Shown: positions 34,478-45,500 of the stretch, one piece after another | Layout of the letters: each line of letters opens with the position of its first letter | How positions within the stretch are numbered: position 1 is the stretch's first letter | Assembly (NCBI GenBank): GCA_017853715.1 | Contig: JAFMIZ010000008.1 | Coordinates: forward strand, 1 to 53,388 | DNA: 53,388 nt | From: Pedosphaera sp. | GTDB lineage: Bacteria; Verrucomicrobiota; Verrucomicrobiia; Limisphaerales; DSYF01 | Reading direction: 5' to 3' | Notes under the pieces: model-generated | What the model saw: the letters and a program-made list of their open reading frames with translations, nothing else | Database searches by the model: none | Told to the model about the DNA's origin: nothing | Translations under genes and position numbers: made by a program

Positions 34478-35680
34478 TCAGCGCACCAGCTCAAACGCAA
34501 ACCCTTTCAAATACTCCGTCTCCGGAATCGAAGGCAGGATGGGGTGGTCCGGCGATTGGGCGTAGGTCGCCACGCGGCGCAACACCCGCCGCTGGTCATA
34601 CGCCGCCGCCAGCACGGTGTCTTGGAACAGCCCGGCATCCACATGATGTGAGCAGCAGAAGGTCGCCATCACGCCACCCGGCTTCAGCAGCTTCAGCGCA
34701 CGCAAGTGCAATTCCTTGTAGCCGCGCAACGCATCCGGGACCGTCGATCGATTGCGCGTGAAGGATGGTGGATCAAGGACGATCAAGTCGTAGCGGGGAA
34801 TGACGCGCTCATGCGGCGCCACCTTGGTGTTCGCCTTGAACCAGTCGAAGACGTTGGTGGCCTCGAACTGGCAGACGCCCGCCACCCCGTTGGCCTCGGC
34901 ATTGCGCTTGGCCGCGGCGATGGCCTCCTCACTTTGGTCGAGCATCAACACCTGCGCCGCCCCGGCCTTGGCGGCGTGGAGGCCGAAGCCCCCGAGGAAG
35001 CTGAAGCAGTCCAGCACATTCGCACCCTTGGCAAAGGCGGCAACCGCTTGATAATTCGCCTGCTGATCCAGATACATGCCCGTCTTGTGGCCCTCGCGCA
35101 GGTCCACTTCAAACGAAAGCCCGTTCAGCTTGATGGTCATGGGGCCGTCGTGCTGGCCAGCCAGGACGCCATTGGCGTCGGGTAGCCCCTCAAACTTGCG
35201 CGACGCGAGTTCGTTCCGCTCAAGGATGGCGCGGGGTGAGAAAATCTTTTGCAGCACCTGGACGATGGTGTCCTTGTGTTTGTCCATGCCGAGCGCGGAC
35301 GTTTGCAGCACGAGCACGTCTTCGTATTTGTCCACGATGAGGCCGGAAAGGAGATCGCTTTCCGCATTCACCACGCGGAACGAAGTGGCGTTCGGCATGT
35401 GCCGCTGGCGGACGATGAGCGCGGCGCGGATGCGCTCCTCAAAGAACGCGGCATTCACTTCGACTCGATCCGGCGCGATGAGGCGGACATTGATCTTGGA
35501 CTTGGAGTTGTAGAAGCCCACTCCGAGCAGTCGCTGGCGGTGGTCCTTCACTTGAACCAGCTCGCCATCGGTGGGCGGAGCGGTGATGCGTTGGATGGAA
35601 CCCTGGTAAATCCAGGGATGGCCGGCCACGACGCGGTCACCTTCGCCGGGACGTAATAGGACAGTCGGTGTCGAGTTCAT
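34478..35680 (-). CDS. RlmI-like class I rRNA methyltransferase with PUA domain
   Basis: The 400-residue protein has an N-terminal PUA domain (GHPWIYQGSI... VGFYNSKSKINVRL) and a Rossmann methyltransferase domain with DCFSFLGGFGLHAAKAGA (SAM loop) and D303-P-P-S-F. The SCSHH-type segment is CCSHHVD. The organisation matches E. coli RlmI, which makes m5C1962 in 23S rRNA. The exact target here is inferred. Confidence 0.9.
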   Translation of the reverse strand: MNSTPTVLLRPGEGDRVVAGHPWIYQGSIQRITAPPTDGELVQVKDHRQRLLGVGFYNSKSKINVRLIAPDRVEVNAAFFEERIRAALIVRQRHMPNATSFRVVNAESDLLSGLIVDKYEDVLVLQTSALGMDKHKDTIVQVLQKIFSPRAILERNELASRKFEGLPDANGVLAGQHDGPMTIKLNGLSFEVDLREGHKTGMYLDQQANYQAVAAFAKGANVLDCFSFLGGFGLHAAKAGAAQVLMLDQSEEAIAAAKRNAEANGVAGVCQFEATNVFDWFKANTKVAPHERVIPRYDLIVLDPPSFTRNRSTVPDALRGYKELHLRALKLLKPGGVMATFCCSHHVDAGLFQDTVLAAAYDQRRVLRRVATYAQSPDHPILPSIPETEYLKGFAFELVR

Positions 35681-35777
35681 TGTAAACAGGGTGGCGTGCC
35701 GTCACGGCGACGCGGGCGCGGAACATAGAGGGTTTGCGACACCTGCGGAAGGGGATAATCGATAAATCGCTGTGAGC

Positions 35778-35805
35778 TTGCCGTAAACCCAACGTCTGGC
35801 ACACT
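35778..35805 (+). promoter_or_regulatory. Promoter-like element before gmd
   Basis: TTGCCG (35778-35783), 16-bp spacer and CACACT (35800-35805) precede the ATG at 35819. A GATAAT hexamer at 35754-35759 is an alternative -10 but has no convincing -35. Confidence 0.45.
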
Positions 35806-35818
35806 TCGGCCCCCGATT

Positions 35819-36832
35819 ATGGCAAAGAAAGCGTTGATTACAGGTATAACTGGTCAGGACGGTTCCTACCTTGCGGAACTGCTTCTGGCCAAGGGTTACG
35901 AGGTCCATGGCATCATTCGGCGCGCGAGTTCGTTCAATACGGCCCGCCTTGATTCGATTTACCAGGATCCGCACGTGGACAAGCGGCACCTCACCCTGCA
36001 TTACGGCGACCTTTCCGATGCCAGCGCACTTGCGCGGCTGATTGGCAAGATTCAGCCGGAGGAAGTTTACAATCTCGCCGCCCAAAGCCATGTGCGTGTC
36101 AGCTTTGATGCGCCGGAATATACGGCCGATATCACCGGCACCGGCACGGTCCGTCTGCTGGAGGCCATTCGCGAAACGGGCATCAAGCCGCGGTTTTATC
36201 AGGCGTCCTCGTCCGAGATGTATGGTTTGGTTCAGGAAGTGCCGCAGAAGGAGACCACCCCCTTTTACCCGCGCAGCCCCTATGGCGCAGCCAAGGTCTA
36301 TTCCTACTGGATCACGGTGAACTACCGTGAGTCCTACGGGCTCCACGCCAGCAACGGCATCCTGTTCAACCACGAATCGCCCCGGCGCGGCGAAACGTTT
36401 GTGACGCGCAAGATCACCCGCGCGGTGGCGCACATCAAAGCCGGGTTGCAGAACAAGCTCTTCCTCGGCAACCTCGACGCCAAGCGCGACTGGGGTTACG
36501 CCAAGGAATACGTCGAGGCGATGTGGCTGATGTTGCAGCAGGATCAGCCCGACGATTACGTCATCGCCACCAACGAAACTCACTCCATCCGCGAATTCTT
36601 GGATGTGGCCTTCGAACACGTTGGGTTGGACTGGAAAAAGTTCGTGGAGATTGACCCGCGTTATTTCCGTCCGGCAGAGGTCGAATTGCTCATCGGCGAC
36701 TACTCCAAGGCCAGGAAAAAGCTCGGCTGGGAACCGAAGACGAAATTCGCCGACCTCGCCCGTCTGATGGTGGATGCGGATGTTGAATTGCTCCGCAAAC
36801 ATCGCGCCGGAGAAATCCAGATGCGGGGCTGA
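35819..36832 (+). CDS. gmd: GDP-mannose 4,6-dehydratase
   Basis: The 337-residue short-chain dehydrogenase converts GDP-mannose to GDP-4-keto-6-deoxymannose. It carries [16 protein letters not shown] (from residue 8), the HYGDLSD segment, the catalytic SSEMYG and Y155-GAA-K159, and [16 protein letters not shown]. Fcl, the next enzyme to GDP-L-fucose, is encoded directly downstream on the opposite strand, 29 bp tail to tail. The pair therefore cannot be one transcript. Confidence 0.96.
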   Translation: MAKKALITGITGQDGSYLAELLLAKGYEVHGIIRRASSFNTARLDSIYQDPHVDKRHLTLHYGDLSDASALARLIGKIQPEEVYNLAAQSHVRVSFDAPEYTADITGTGTVRLLEAIRETGIKPRFYQASSSEMYGLVQEVPQKETTPFYPRSPYGAAKVYSYWITVNYRESYGLHASNGILFNHESPRRGETFVTRKITRAVAHIKAGLQNKLFLGNLDAKRDWGYAKEYVEAMWLMLQQDQPDDYVIATNETHSIREFLDVAFEHVGLDWKKFVEIDPRYFRPAEVELLIGDYSKARKKLGWEPKTKFADLARLMVDADVELLRKHRAGEIQMRG

Positions 36833-36861
36833 TCCAGAAAGGCTAGGCTGGCGCGAGCAGG

Positions 36862-37851
36862 CTATCGCGGAGGCTGTTTGCCGAACCGCTTCAGAAAATC
36901 CTCGTAGGCCAGGCGGATGCCTTGCTCAAGGCTGACCTGCGGCCTCCAGCCCAGTGCCAGCAGCCGCGAACTGTCCATCAACTTGCGCGGGGTCCCGTCG
37001 GGCTTCGAGGTGTCCCACACGATCTTGCCCGTGAAGCCGACGGCGTGCTTCACTTGTTCGGCCAGTTCCTTGATCGCGACATCGCTGCCAAAGCCGACGT
37101 TGATGAATTGCTCGTCAGAATAGTTCCGCATCAGGAACACGCAGGCGCGGGCGAGGTCGTCGGCGTAGAGGAATTCCCGCAACGGCGCGCCCGTGCCCCA
37201 GCAAACGACTTCCGCTTTGCCTGAAACCTTGGCCTCGTGGAATTTTCGGATCAGCGCGGGCAGCACGTGCGAGTTCTGCAGGTCGTAGTTGTCATTCGGC
37301 CCGTACATGTTGGTGGGCATGGCGCTGATGAAGTCGCACCCGTATTGTCGTCGGTAGGCCTGGCACATTTTGATGCCCGCGATTTTCGCCACGGCATACC
37401 ACTCGTTGGTCGCCTCCAGCGGCCCGCTCAGCAGGTATTCTTCCTTGAGCGGCTGCGGCGCGTGTTTGGGGTAGATGCAACTGCTGCCGAGGAACAATAG
37501 CTTCTGCACACCCGCCACATTCGCCCCGTGGATGAGGTTGTTCTGGATCTGCAGGTTCTCGAACAGGAACTGCGCTGGATGATTGTTGTTCGCCAGAATG
37601 CCGCCCACTTTGGCCGCCGCCACGAAGACAAACTCCGGCCGCACGGTGGCGTAGAATTCCGCAACTGCCTTGGCGTCCAGCAAATCCAGTTCGGCATGGG
37701 TCCGCCCGATGAGATGGTTGAATCCCTCCGCCTGTAACGCTCGCCACAGGGCGCTGCCGACCAGCCCGCGATGGCCGGCCACATAAATGCGCGAGTTTTT
37801 GTCCAGTTGCACACGCCAGCCTAGCGGGTCCCAAGGTCTCAGTTCAAGCAT
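36862..37851 (-). CDS. fcl: GDP-L-fucose synthase
   Basis: The epimerase/reductase makes GDP-L-fucose from the Gmd product. Counting from the ATG at 37851 it has 329 residues, with Rossmann motif GHRGLVGSA and catalytic S123 (LGSSCIYPK), Y152 and K156 ([14 protein letters not shown]). The S-to-Y spacing of 29 equals that of E. coli Fcl. The start is uncertain: a GTG at 37812 gives an N-terminus close to family members, while an ATG at 37878 seems too far upstream. It is divergent from the O-antigen ligase-like gene. Confidence 0.93.
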   Translation of the reverse strand: MLELRPWDPLGWRVQLDKNSRIYVAGHRGLVGSALWRALQAEGFNHLIGRTHAELDLLDAKAVAEFYATVRPEFVFVAAAKVGGILANNNHPAQFLFENLQIQNNLIHGANVAGVQKLLFLGSSCIYPKHAPQPLKEEYLLSGPLEATNEWYAVAKIAGIKMCQAYRRQYGCDFISAMPTNMYGPNDNYDLQNSHVLPALIRKFHEAKVSGKAEVVCWGTGAPLREFLYADDLARACVFLMRNYSDEQFINVGFGSDVAIKELAEQVKHAVGFTGKIVWDTSKPDGTPRKLMDSSRLLALGWRPQVSLEQGIRLAYEDFLKRFGKQPPR

Positions 37852-37905
37852 CGGCCCGCTCAATTCTCGTGACCGCACGCCGGGTGCCGCCTAAACTTTC
37901 CGCCA

Positions 37906-39813
37906 ATGGATCGTGAACGATTGGACACGTGGTGTGAACGCGGCATCGTTGCCCTCGTGCTCGGGATTTTGGTGTTCGGCCCGCTGGCGACCGGGGCCGT
38001 TCGCATATTGGAGTTTTTGGTGGTCCAGGGCCTGACGGTCGCGGCCTTGTCCTTGTGGCTGGTGCGCCTTTGGTTGAAGCCGCGTCCGCAATTCCTCATG
38101 CCGCCGCTGGGCTGGGTGGTGCTCGCCTTTACAGGTTACGCCGTCGTTCAATACTTCCTGGCCGACATTGAATACGTCGCCCGTTTGGAGGTCATCCGGG
38201 TGCTGGTGTATGCCTCGGTGTTTTTCTTGATGGTGAACAACCTGCGCAGCCAGGGGACCATCAATCTCCTTGGCTACACGCTGGTCTTTCTGGCCGCGGG
38301 AATCTCCTTTTACGCGTGTTATCAATATTTCTCCGGAGATCACCGCGTCTGGCACTTCGAAAACCCGTTCTACCGCGGCCGCGGCACGGGCACCTACATC
38401 AACCCCAATCACCTCGCCGGCTTCCTGGAAATGCTGTTGCCGCTGGCCATGGCTTACACCATCGCCGGTCGGATGAAGCCCTTGATTCGGGTTCTGCTCG
38501 GTTACTCGGCGTGCGTGATCCTGGTTGGCATCGGGGTCAGCCTCTCACGCGGCGGCTGGCTGGCCACCGGGGGAGCCTTGCTGCTGTTCGTGTTGGTCCT
38601 GGTCTTCCACCGAGGTTACCGGATGGTCGGCGCGGTGTTGTTGGCTGTGCTCGTTCTGGGGGGGGCGTTCGTGGCGCCGAAGTTCATCAAGATTCAGCAA
38701 CGGGCCGAAAGCGCGCTGCGCGAAGCCGCCGATCAGGAATACTCGCGTTATCTGCTCTGGCGACCCGCGTTGGAGCTGTGGTCGCAAGAAAAGCTCATGG
38801 GCGTTGGCCCCGGCCACTTCGACTACCGTTTCCGGAGCGTGCGCCCCCAGGAGATCCAGTTGCGCCCGGACCGCGCCCACAACGATTACCTCAATACGCT
38901 CGTGGACTGGGGCCTCCTCGGCTGCGGATTGGTCTCGCTTGCCCTTTTTCTTCTGTTCCTTGGGGTGCGTAAGTCCTGGCGTCACGCGGGTGGTGCCGCG
39001 CCTGATCTCGGCAGTCGGCGCAGCAATCGTTTTGCCTTCATGCTGGGCGGTACCTTCGGGTTGTTGGCCTTGGCCATCCACTCCGTGGTGGATTTCAACA
39101 TGCACATCCCCGCCAACGCCATCCTCGCGGTAAGTTTGATGGCACTGCTCTCCAGTCATCTGCGTTTTGCGACCGATCGATACTGGTTCAACGCCTCCCG
39201 GCCTGTGACCGTGCTGGTCTCGTTTCTGTTGGCTGCGGCCCTGGCTGCGTTGTCCTTTGCCGGCCAGCGTCGGGCGCATGAATATGTGGCGCTGGTGCAG
39301 GCGGAAAGGGCCGCCGCCTATTCCGCGCCGCGTGCCGAGGCGCTGAAAAAGGCTTTTGCCGCCGAGCCCATGAATTTCGAGACCGCTTTTCAAATCGGCG
39401 AATGTTACCGGGTGCAAAGCTGGGAAGGCGCCGACAACTACGCCGAACTGGCGGAACGCGGGGTGGAGTGGTTCGGTCGCGCCGTCAAGCTGAACCCGCA
39501 TGACGCCTACAGTTTCTTGTGGCAGGGCCTATGCCTCGACTGGCTTGGGCGCCACGATGAAGCCAGGCCGTTGGTGCTGCGTGCCGAGGAGTTGGACCCC
39601 AACGGCTATTACACCGTCGCGCACGTAGGCTGGCATTACGTGCAAGCGGGCCAATACGCCGCCGCCCGGTCCTACTTCGAACGCTCGATGCGGTTGCAAT
39701 GGAAGAACAACCCCATCGCTCAGAACTACCTCGAGATTTGCAACCGCCGCCTGGAAGACCTCGCCAAGGAAGACGAACTGACCCGTGCGCTCCGTTCGCA
39801 GACCATGCAATGA
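37906..39813 (+). CDS. O-antigen ligase/polymerase (Wzy/WaaL-like) with C-terminal TPR region
   Basis: The 635-residue inner-membrane protein has about 11-12 hydrophobic helices (residues 14 to about 460). A large periplasmic segment contains NPNHLAGFLEMLLPL, SLSRGGWLA, GVGPGHFDYRF and RAHNDYLNTLVDWGLLG, the Wzy_C/O-antigen-ligase signature with its conserved Arg/His residues. The last 150 residues form TPR-like repeats (NFETAFQIGECYRVQ; YSFLWQGLCLDWLGRHDEARPLV; YYTVAHVGWHYVQAGQYAAARSYFERS). It should join or polymerise lipid-linked glycan. Nearby gmd, fcl and ugd supply precursors. TAAACT followed by TTCCGCC (37892-37904) lies just before the ATG. Confidence 0.9.
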   Translation: MDRERLDTWCERGIVALVLGILVFGPLATGAVRILEFLVVQGLTVAALSLWLVRLWLKPRPQFLMPPLGWVVLAFTGYAVVQYFLADIEYVARLEVIRVLVYASVFFLMVNNLRSQGTINLLGYTLVFLAAGISFYACYQYFSGDHRVWHFENPFYRGRGTGTYINPNHLAGFLEMLLPLAMAYTIAGRMKPLIRVLLGYSACVILVGIGVSLSRGGWLATGGALLLFVLVLVFHRGYRMVGAVLLAVLVLGGAFVAPKFIKIQQRAESALREAADQEYSRYLLWRPALELWSQEKLMGVGPGHFDYRFRSVRPQEIQLRPDRAHNDYLNTLVDWGLLGCGLVSLALFLLFLGVRKSWRHAGGAAPDLGSRRSNRFAFMLGGTFGLLALAIHSVVDFNMHIPANAILAVSLMALLSSHLRFATDRYWFNASRPVTVLVSFLLAAALAALSFAGQRRAHEYVALVQAERAAAYSAPRAEALKKAFAAEPMNFETAFQIGECYRVQSWEGADNYAELAERGVEWFGRAVKLNPHDAYSFLWQGLCLDWLGRHDEARPLVLRAEELDPNGYYTVAHVGWHYVQAGQYAAARSYFERSMRLQWKNNPIAQNYLEICNRRLEDLAKEDELTRALRSQTMQ

Positions 39814-39862
39814 CGCGGGACATTTCACTGGCGGAATCCCATTCCAGCCCTATTTTCGGGGT

Positions 39863-40639
39863 GTGAAGCATTGCTCCCGCTCATTATTCCCACTCGCCCT
39901 GTGCGTGGGCGGCCTGCTCGCGCTGTTTGGCGGGCCCCGTTCGCAGGCTCAGGGATACACCGCCGGGCTCTCGCCGGGCCTCAACGCCGCGCTCGTGCGG
40001 TTGTTGGGTGACCACCAGGCCTTCACCGCGCGGTTGCGCATTCGCATGACAGACGGGCAGGGGAAGGAAACTCTTGATGCCCCGATGCAGTTCGCCTTGC
40101 TGGACGGCAAGATGCGCGGGGAACTCGACATCACCAAAATGAAGTCGAGGGATTTGCCGGCCCTCGCGGCCACGGCTGCCAGGAGTGTGGGCATGGAAAA
40201 GGTCGTTACGCTGGTTCGGCCGGATAGGCAGGAAACCTATCTGCTCTATCCTGCGTTTCAGTCGTGCCTCGTCGCGCCGCTCGAAGCGGAGGATGTCGCG
40301 GCGTTGAAGAAGCCCGCTCAGATTCGTCGCGAACCGCTCGCGCGTGAAACGATTGATGGTCATCCGTGCGTGAAGAGCCGCGTGACCGTCACCGAACCCG
40401 ATGGCCTGCCCCATGAGGCGCTGGTCTGGCACGCTGCAGATCTGCAGGAGTTTCCGTTGCGCATTCAAACGGTGGACGGCACGGACACGCTCGTGATGCA
40501 GTTTTCCCGGATCCGCTTCGAGCGGCCGGCCCCAAAGGATTTCGATCTGCCCGCCGGGACGAGCCGTTACCCTGATGCCCAATCGCTGTCGCAGGCCGTC
40601 ATGCAAAGGTGTCTCAGGCAGGCCATCACTGGCCCGTGA
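39863..40639 (+). CDS. Secreted protein of unknown function, LolA/DUF4412-like in outline
   Basis: With the GTG at 39863 the product has 258 residues and an N-terminal signal peptide (SLFPLALCVGGLLALFGGPRSQAQG). The remainder is predicted beta-rich, with alternating statements of the type MRGELDITKMKS, VVTLVRPDRQETYLLYPAFQSCL and PLRIQTVDGTDTLVMQFSRIRFERPAPKDFDLPAGTSRY. This pattern is reminiscent of periplasmic proteins related to LolA or DUF4412, but I cannot assign a family firmly. An upstream ATG at 39785 overlaps the previous gene and lacks a signal peptide. It is the second gene of a same-strand run from 37906 to 42503. Confidence 0.7.
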   Translation: MKHCSRSLFPLALCVGGLLALFGGPRSQAQGYTAGLSPGLNAALVRLLGDHQAFTARLRIRMTDGQGKETLDAPMQFALLDGKMRGELDITKMKSRDLPALAATAARSVGMEKVVTLVRPDRQETYLLYPAFQSCLVAPLEAEDVAALKKPAQIRREPLARETIDGHPCVKSRVTVTEPDGLPHEALVWHAADLQEFPLRIQTVDGTDTLVMQFSRIRFERPAPKDFDLPAGTSRYPDAQSLSQAVMQRCLRQAITGP

Positions 40640-40682
40640 TCTCCCAGACCCAAAATCCCAGACGCCATCCTCCATTTCTTAT

Positions 40683-42062
40683 ATGCGAATAACCAATCTC
40701 AATCCCGATTCCAACATCGGTGCCAGTTCATGGCTGGTGGAAATGGACGGCCACCGTCTGTTGCTCGATGCTGGCACGCACCCGCGTTACGATGGCCAGG
40801 ACAGCCTGCCGCTCTACGACAACGTCGCAGGACAGGAAGTGGACGCCATCGCCATCACCCACTGCCATCTTGATCACGTGGGCTCTTTGCCGGTCGCCAT
40901 CAATCGCTTTCCCAACGCCCACGTGCTGATGACCGAACTCAGCTACTTCATCGTCGAGCGCGTGTTGCACAACTCGGTCAACGTGATGATCCGTGAGAAG
41001 GAAGAGCGCGGCGTTCGCGACTATCCGCTCTACTCGCATCGCGAAGTCGAGGAGATGGCGCCGCTGTTTCAGGGGTTCCGCTACAATCGCGAGATTGAGT
41101 GGGCGGCGTTTCATAAAGCCCGCGCCGGCGCCCCTTCGCCGACGCTGGAGTTTCTCGACGCAGGTCACACGCTCGGTTCCGCCGGGGTCATGGTGCGGGG
41201 CAAAAAAGAAACGCTGTTTTACACCGGCGACGTTTGTTTCCATGACCAGACGATTCTTCGGGCCGCCCGTTTCGAGGACGTGCGCGCCGATGTGCTCGTC
41301 ATGGAATGCACGCGCGGCAACCGCGCTGTGCCCAGGGGCTTCACCCGCGAAAAGGAGGTCGACCGGCTCGCGGAGTCCATCCAACGCGTTCTCAAGCGTA
41401 AGGGGAGCGTGTTGATCCCCGCCTTTGCGCTGGGACGCACCCAGGAAATCCTGACCCTTCTCGCGCTGCTCATGCGGCAGGGCAAGATCAAGCGGCAACC
41501 CGTTTACATCGGCGGCCTTGGCCGCGTGTTCACTGAGATTTACGACCTTCAAGCCCACCGCACCCATCGCCAGCATAGCAACCTCGCTCTGCACGAGGCG
41601 CTGGAACTCATCGTGGCGAGTCCGGACCAGATTGCGAAAATGAAACTCTCCGGTGCGGGGCGCATCTTCGTCATCACCTCCGGCATGATGAATGAGAACA
41701 CCGCGGCTCACGATCTGGCCGCGCGTATGATGGGCGATCCCAAGCAGGCTATCTTCTTCGTCGGCTACGCGGATCCGGAGACGCCCGGCGGCCGGCTCAA
41801 GGCCGCCAAGCCCGGACAGAAATTCATTTTCAGCGCCGGGGCAGGGGAGCTGGAGCGTAAATGCGAGATTGGCGAGTTCGACCTCACCGCCCACGCCAAT
41901 CGCGCGGACTTGCTGGATTTCGTCAGCCAGGTGGAGCCGCGTGTGGTGTTGCTCACCCATGGCGACGAGGCTTCGCGCAAGTGGATGGAACAACAGATTC
42001 ACGCCCGCCATCCCAAGATGAAAGTCATCCAGCCCAAGCCGGGCAAAACCGTGGACGTCTGA
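40683..42062 (+). CDS. Metallo-beta-lactamase fold beta-CASP ribonuclease-like protein
   Basis: The 459-residue protein has the zinc site H60-C-H62-L-D64-H65, DAGHTLGSAG (His ligand), D183 in YTGDV, and the C-terminal histidines in TAHANRAD and LLTHGDE. The beta-CASP motifs ECTRGNR and IPAFALGRTQE are present. It resembles CPSF73/YSH1-type RNA-processing nucleases more than RNase J. The predicted activity is endo- or exonucleolytic RNA processing in the cytoplasm. The start at 40683 fits the family N-terminus; the frame remains open upstream to 40575 but without similarity. Confidence 0.92.
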   Translation: MRITNLNPDSNIGASSWLVEMDGHRLLLDAGTHPRYDGQDSLPLYDNVAGQEVDAIAITHCHLDHVGSLPVAINRFPNAHVLMTELSYFIVERVLHNSVNVMIREKEERGVRDYPLYSHREVEEMAPLFQGFRYNREIEWAAFHKARAGAPSPTLEFLDAGHTLGSAGVMVRGKKETLFYTGDVCFHDQTILRAARFEDVRADVLVMECTRGNRAVPRGFTREKEVDRLAESIQRVLKRKGSVLIPAFALGRTQEILTLLALLMRQGKIKRQPVYIGGLGRVFTEIYDLQAHRTHRQHSNLALHEALELIVASPDQIAKMKLSGAGRIFVITSGMMNENTAAHDLAARMMGDPKQAIFFVGYADPETPGGRLKAAKPGQKFIFSAGAGELERKCEIGEFDLTAHANRADLLDFVSQVEPRVVLLTHGDEASRKWMEQQIHARHPKMKVIQPKPGKTVDV

Positions 42063-42143
42063 TATCCCCACCTGTTTCAGCTGCAAAAGCATTGGCCGGG
42101 GCGCGGTCGGATGTTTACGCTGCGCCCCGCATTGATCGACCGC

Positions 42144-42503
42144 ATGAAAATTCGTTACGTCATTCTGATCCTGGTGGGATTGTTCGTGCTTTCACTGGTG
42201 GCTGACCGCAACAGCAGCGTTTTCAACGCCGACCGCGCGCGCTGGATTGCGGCGCTGAATTGGACCGCCGGCGCCATAGGCGTTGCCGTGGCTGCAGCCA
42301 GCTGCATTCGCCTGTTGATGGCCGCCATGCAGGGCGCGAAGCTGCCGCAGGTCATGCCCTCGGTGATTGCTTTCCTGGCCGGGGTGACGCTTTACAGCCT
42401 GTTCTGGGCGGTTCCCGTCGCGCTCGCCGCCGTGGTGGTCGGCTGGCTGGTGGTCGAGCGCTTTCGTCCTTCGGACAAAAGAACTGGCGACGGGCCGGAT
42501 TGA
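42144..42503 (+). CDS. Small membrane protein of unknown function
   Basis: The 119-residue protein has three predicted transmembrane helices (about 4-19, 36-55 and 68-100) with a charged C-terminal tail (ERFRPSDKRTGDGPD). I do not recognise a family. The ATG at 42144 is preferred to one at 42111, since it begins directly before the first helix. The gene lies between the beta-CASP gene and addB; no promoter or terminator could be placed. Confidence 0.65.
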   Translation: MKIRYVILILVGLFVLSLVADRNSSVFNADRARWIAALNWTAGAIGVAVAAASCIRLLMAAMQGAKLPQVMPSVIAFLAGVTLYSLFWAVPVALAAVVVGWLVVERFRPSDKRTGDGPD

Positions 42504-42589
42504 TTTCGAGGACCGAGCCGGGATGGCGGGTTAAACCTCGTTGGCAGCAATGTCCTTGGCGCGCGCCCGCTTTCAGGAGAAACTTCCGC

Positions 42590-45500
42590 GTGCAGGCACG
42601 ATTCCTCCTTGGTCCCGCGGGCAGTGGAAAAAGTTTCCGCTGCATCGAGGAGTTGCACGCTGAACTGCGGCTTGCCGCTGACGGTCCGCCCCTCATTTTT
42701 CTGGCGCCCAAACAGGCTACGTTTCAAATCGAACGGCAGCTGCTTGGAAACGCTTCAGCCAGCTTGGGCCCGTCCCTGACGGGGTACACGCGCCTTCAGA
42801 TCCTCTCCTTCGAACGTCTCGCCGCTTATGTCCTGGCCCAGTCCGGCCGATCCCTGCCGGACACGCTCACGGAAGAGGGCCGGATCATGGTGCTGCGAGC
42901 CTTGCTGGCGCGGCACCATGCCGAGCTGAGAGTCTTTCGGGCCGCCGCGCGGCTGACCGGATTCGCCAACCAGCTCAGCAGCCTGTTGCGCGAATTACAG
43001 TGCGGCCGCGTCACGACGGCGGTGCTGCAGTCCGTGGGCGCCAGGCTTCAAGGGGAGGGACAGTTGCCGGACAAGTTGCACGATCTTGCCTTGCTCCTGG
43101 AGCGCTACGACGATTGGCTGGCGTCCCGTCGGGCCGAGGGGATCCCGCTGGAGGATGCGTCGCGGCTGCTGGACTTGGCGGCGCATGTCCTGCGTGAACA
43201 AACGGCCGGCGGCGTGCGGATTCCCATTGCGGGACTATGGCTCGATGGCTTTGCCGAGATGACGCCGCAGGAAGTGGAGTTGCTCGCGGCTTTGGTGCCG
43301 CACTGCGGGCGCGCCACGCTGGCATTCTGTCTGGATGGCGAGCCGCGCGAAGAAACGCGCTGGTTGTCGCCGTGGACCGTGGTGGGGCGGACGTTTCTGC
43401 ACTGCCGCGCCGCGGTTTCAAAATCGCTTGGGGCCATGCCGCCGGTGGAATTGCTGGCCCGAGATGTCAACCGCAGCCGGTTTGCCGCTGCGCCTGCGCT
43501 TTCCGTTCTGGAACGCGCCTGGGTTGCCGGCCCGGAGCGCGGACAGCCTCGTCCGCAAGTTGACCAGCCGGACGGAAGTGCCGCCGCCGCCGCCGTCCGC
43601 CTCGTGGCCTGTCCCAATGCCGAGGCGGAAGCGACTTTCGCGGCGCGGGAGATCCGTCAACACGTGATGGCTGGCGGACGCTACCGAGATTGCGCCATAC
43701 TGGTTCGCTCTCTGGATGGCTATCATGACGTGCTGCGGCGGACGTTGCGGCGCTATGATATCCCGTTCTTCCTCGACCGACGCGAGCCCGTGGCGCATCA
43801 CCCGCTGGCTGAATTGACACGCTACGCCTTGCGCACCGTGGCGTTTGACTGGCGGCATGACGACTGGTTCGGCGCGCTCAAATCTGGGTTGGCGGGTGTG
43901 CAAGATGCCGAGGTGGACGAGCTTGAGAACGAGGCGTTGAAGCGTGGCTGGGAAGGGCGCGTGTGGCGCGAGCCATTTTCTTTGACGGGCGAAGAGTCGC
44001 TCGCGCAACGTTTGGAGACGTTGCGACAACGCGTCATCCAACCCTTCGCTGCCTTTGCCGAAATCATAAGCGCTGCCCAGTTCAAACCGGATGGAGCCGC
44101 TCTGGCTGACGCGATTGGCGGATTGTGGCGCGGCCTGGAGGTGGAACGAACGCTGGAACGGTGGAACGAGTCTGCGCAGCAGCTTGGAGTTGGCAGTGGG
44201 GCGCACGCGACGGTGTGGGGCCAATTGAGCGACTGGGTTGCCAATTTGGAGCGAGCTTTTGCTGGCGTGGAGCTGCCCTTGCGCGAATGGCTGCCGATCG
44301 TCGAGGCGGGCTTTGGGGGCATGACGGTCGGGGTGATTCCTCCGTCACTGGACCAGGTGCTGCTCGGCAGCGTGGACCGGTCGCGCAATCCTGATTTGCG
44401 GAAGGTGTTCGTGCTGGGAGTGAATGAAGGCATCTTTCCGGCACCGCCCGCTCCGGCGGTGTTGCTGACCGACTCCGATCGTCTTGAACTGGAGGCGCAC
44501 GGCGTCGCTTTGGGGACATCGGCGCGCAGTCAATTGGGGCACGAACGTTACTTTGGTTACATCGCGTTCACGCGTGCGCGGGAGCAGTTGGTCGTCGCCT
44601 GGGCGGAGGCAAACGAAAAAGGGGAGCCGCTGAATCCGTCTTCGTTCATCGATGCGGTTGAGGCCGCGCTGCCGGGCGTGCAACGGAAAACGTATCTCGA
44701 ACCCGACTGGCGCGCGGCTCTTCACCGCGAGGAATGGATGAGGCATCTGGCGCAGGCATGCCAGCGCGAAGTTGATTTAGGCGTGTTAGCTCATGAGCCG
44801 GAAGCGGTCGGATTCCGGGAGCGCTTGGAGCGAAGCATGCAGGCCGTGGGAGCATCGGCGATTCATCCCGCCACGGCGGACCGGCTGTACGGCAGGGAAC
44901 TCAGAACCTCCGTCAGCGCGTTGGAGGATTTTGCGGCATGTCCGTTTCGTTTTATGGCCGCGCGCGGGCTGCGCATCGAGGAGCGCGATGAATTCGTTGT
45001 GGACGCCCGGCAGCGCGGGAGCTTTCAGCACGAGGTGTTGCAGAAATTTCACGAGCGGGTTCAGGCCGGGAAACTGCGCTGGCGGGAAGTGCCCCCCTCG
45101 CTGGCTCGGCAATGGCTGCGCGAGATCGGGGAGGATTGCGCCCGCAACTTCGAGGACGGCCTCTTGCAGGCCGACGAATCGCGGCGGTTCGAGGCATCGG
45201 TCATGCTCGATAATTTGGCGCAGCTCGTCGGCACGCTGGTGGATTGGGCGCGGCACAACGCATTTGATCCCGCCGAGGTCGAAGTCAGCTTTGGTCTGCC
45301 CGATGCCAAGTTGCCCGCATGGAGCATTGCGTTGCCAGACGGCCGCACGCTGAAGTTACGCGGGCGGATTGATCGGATTGATATGTGCCGCCTTGAGGAT
45401 GGCCGGGCGCTCGTGGTGATCTGCGATTACAAGTCCAGCGCACGCGAAATGGACCTCATGAAGGTTGAGGCGGGACTGGAGTTGCAGTTGCTCTCCTACC

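Noticed and set aside
42260-42589. Upstream extension of addB
   Set aside because: It overlaps the small membrane protein gene in another frame. The GTG at 42590 with a good AGGAGA begins exactly at the conserved P-loop region.
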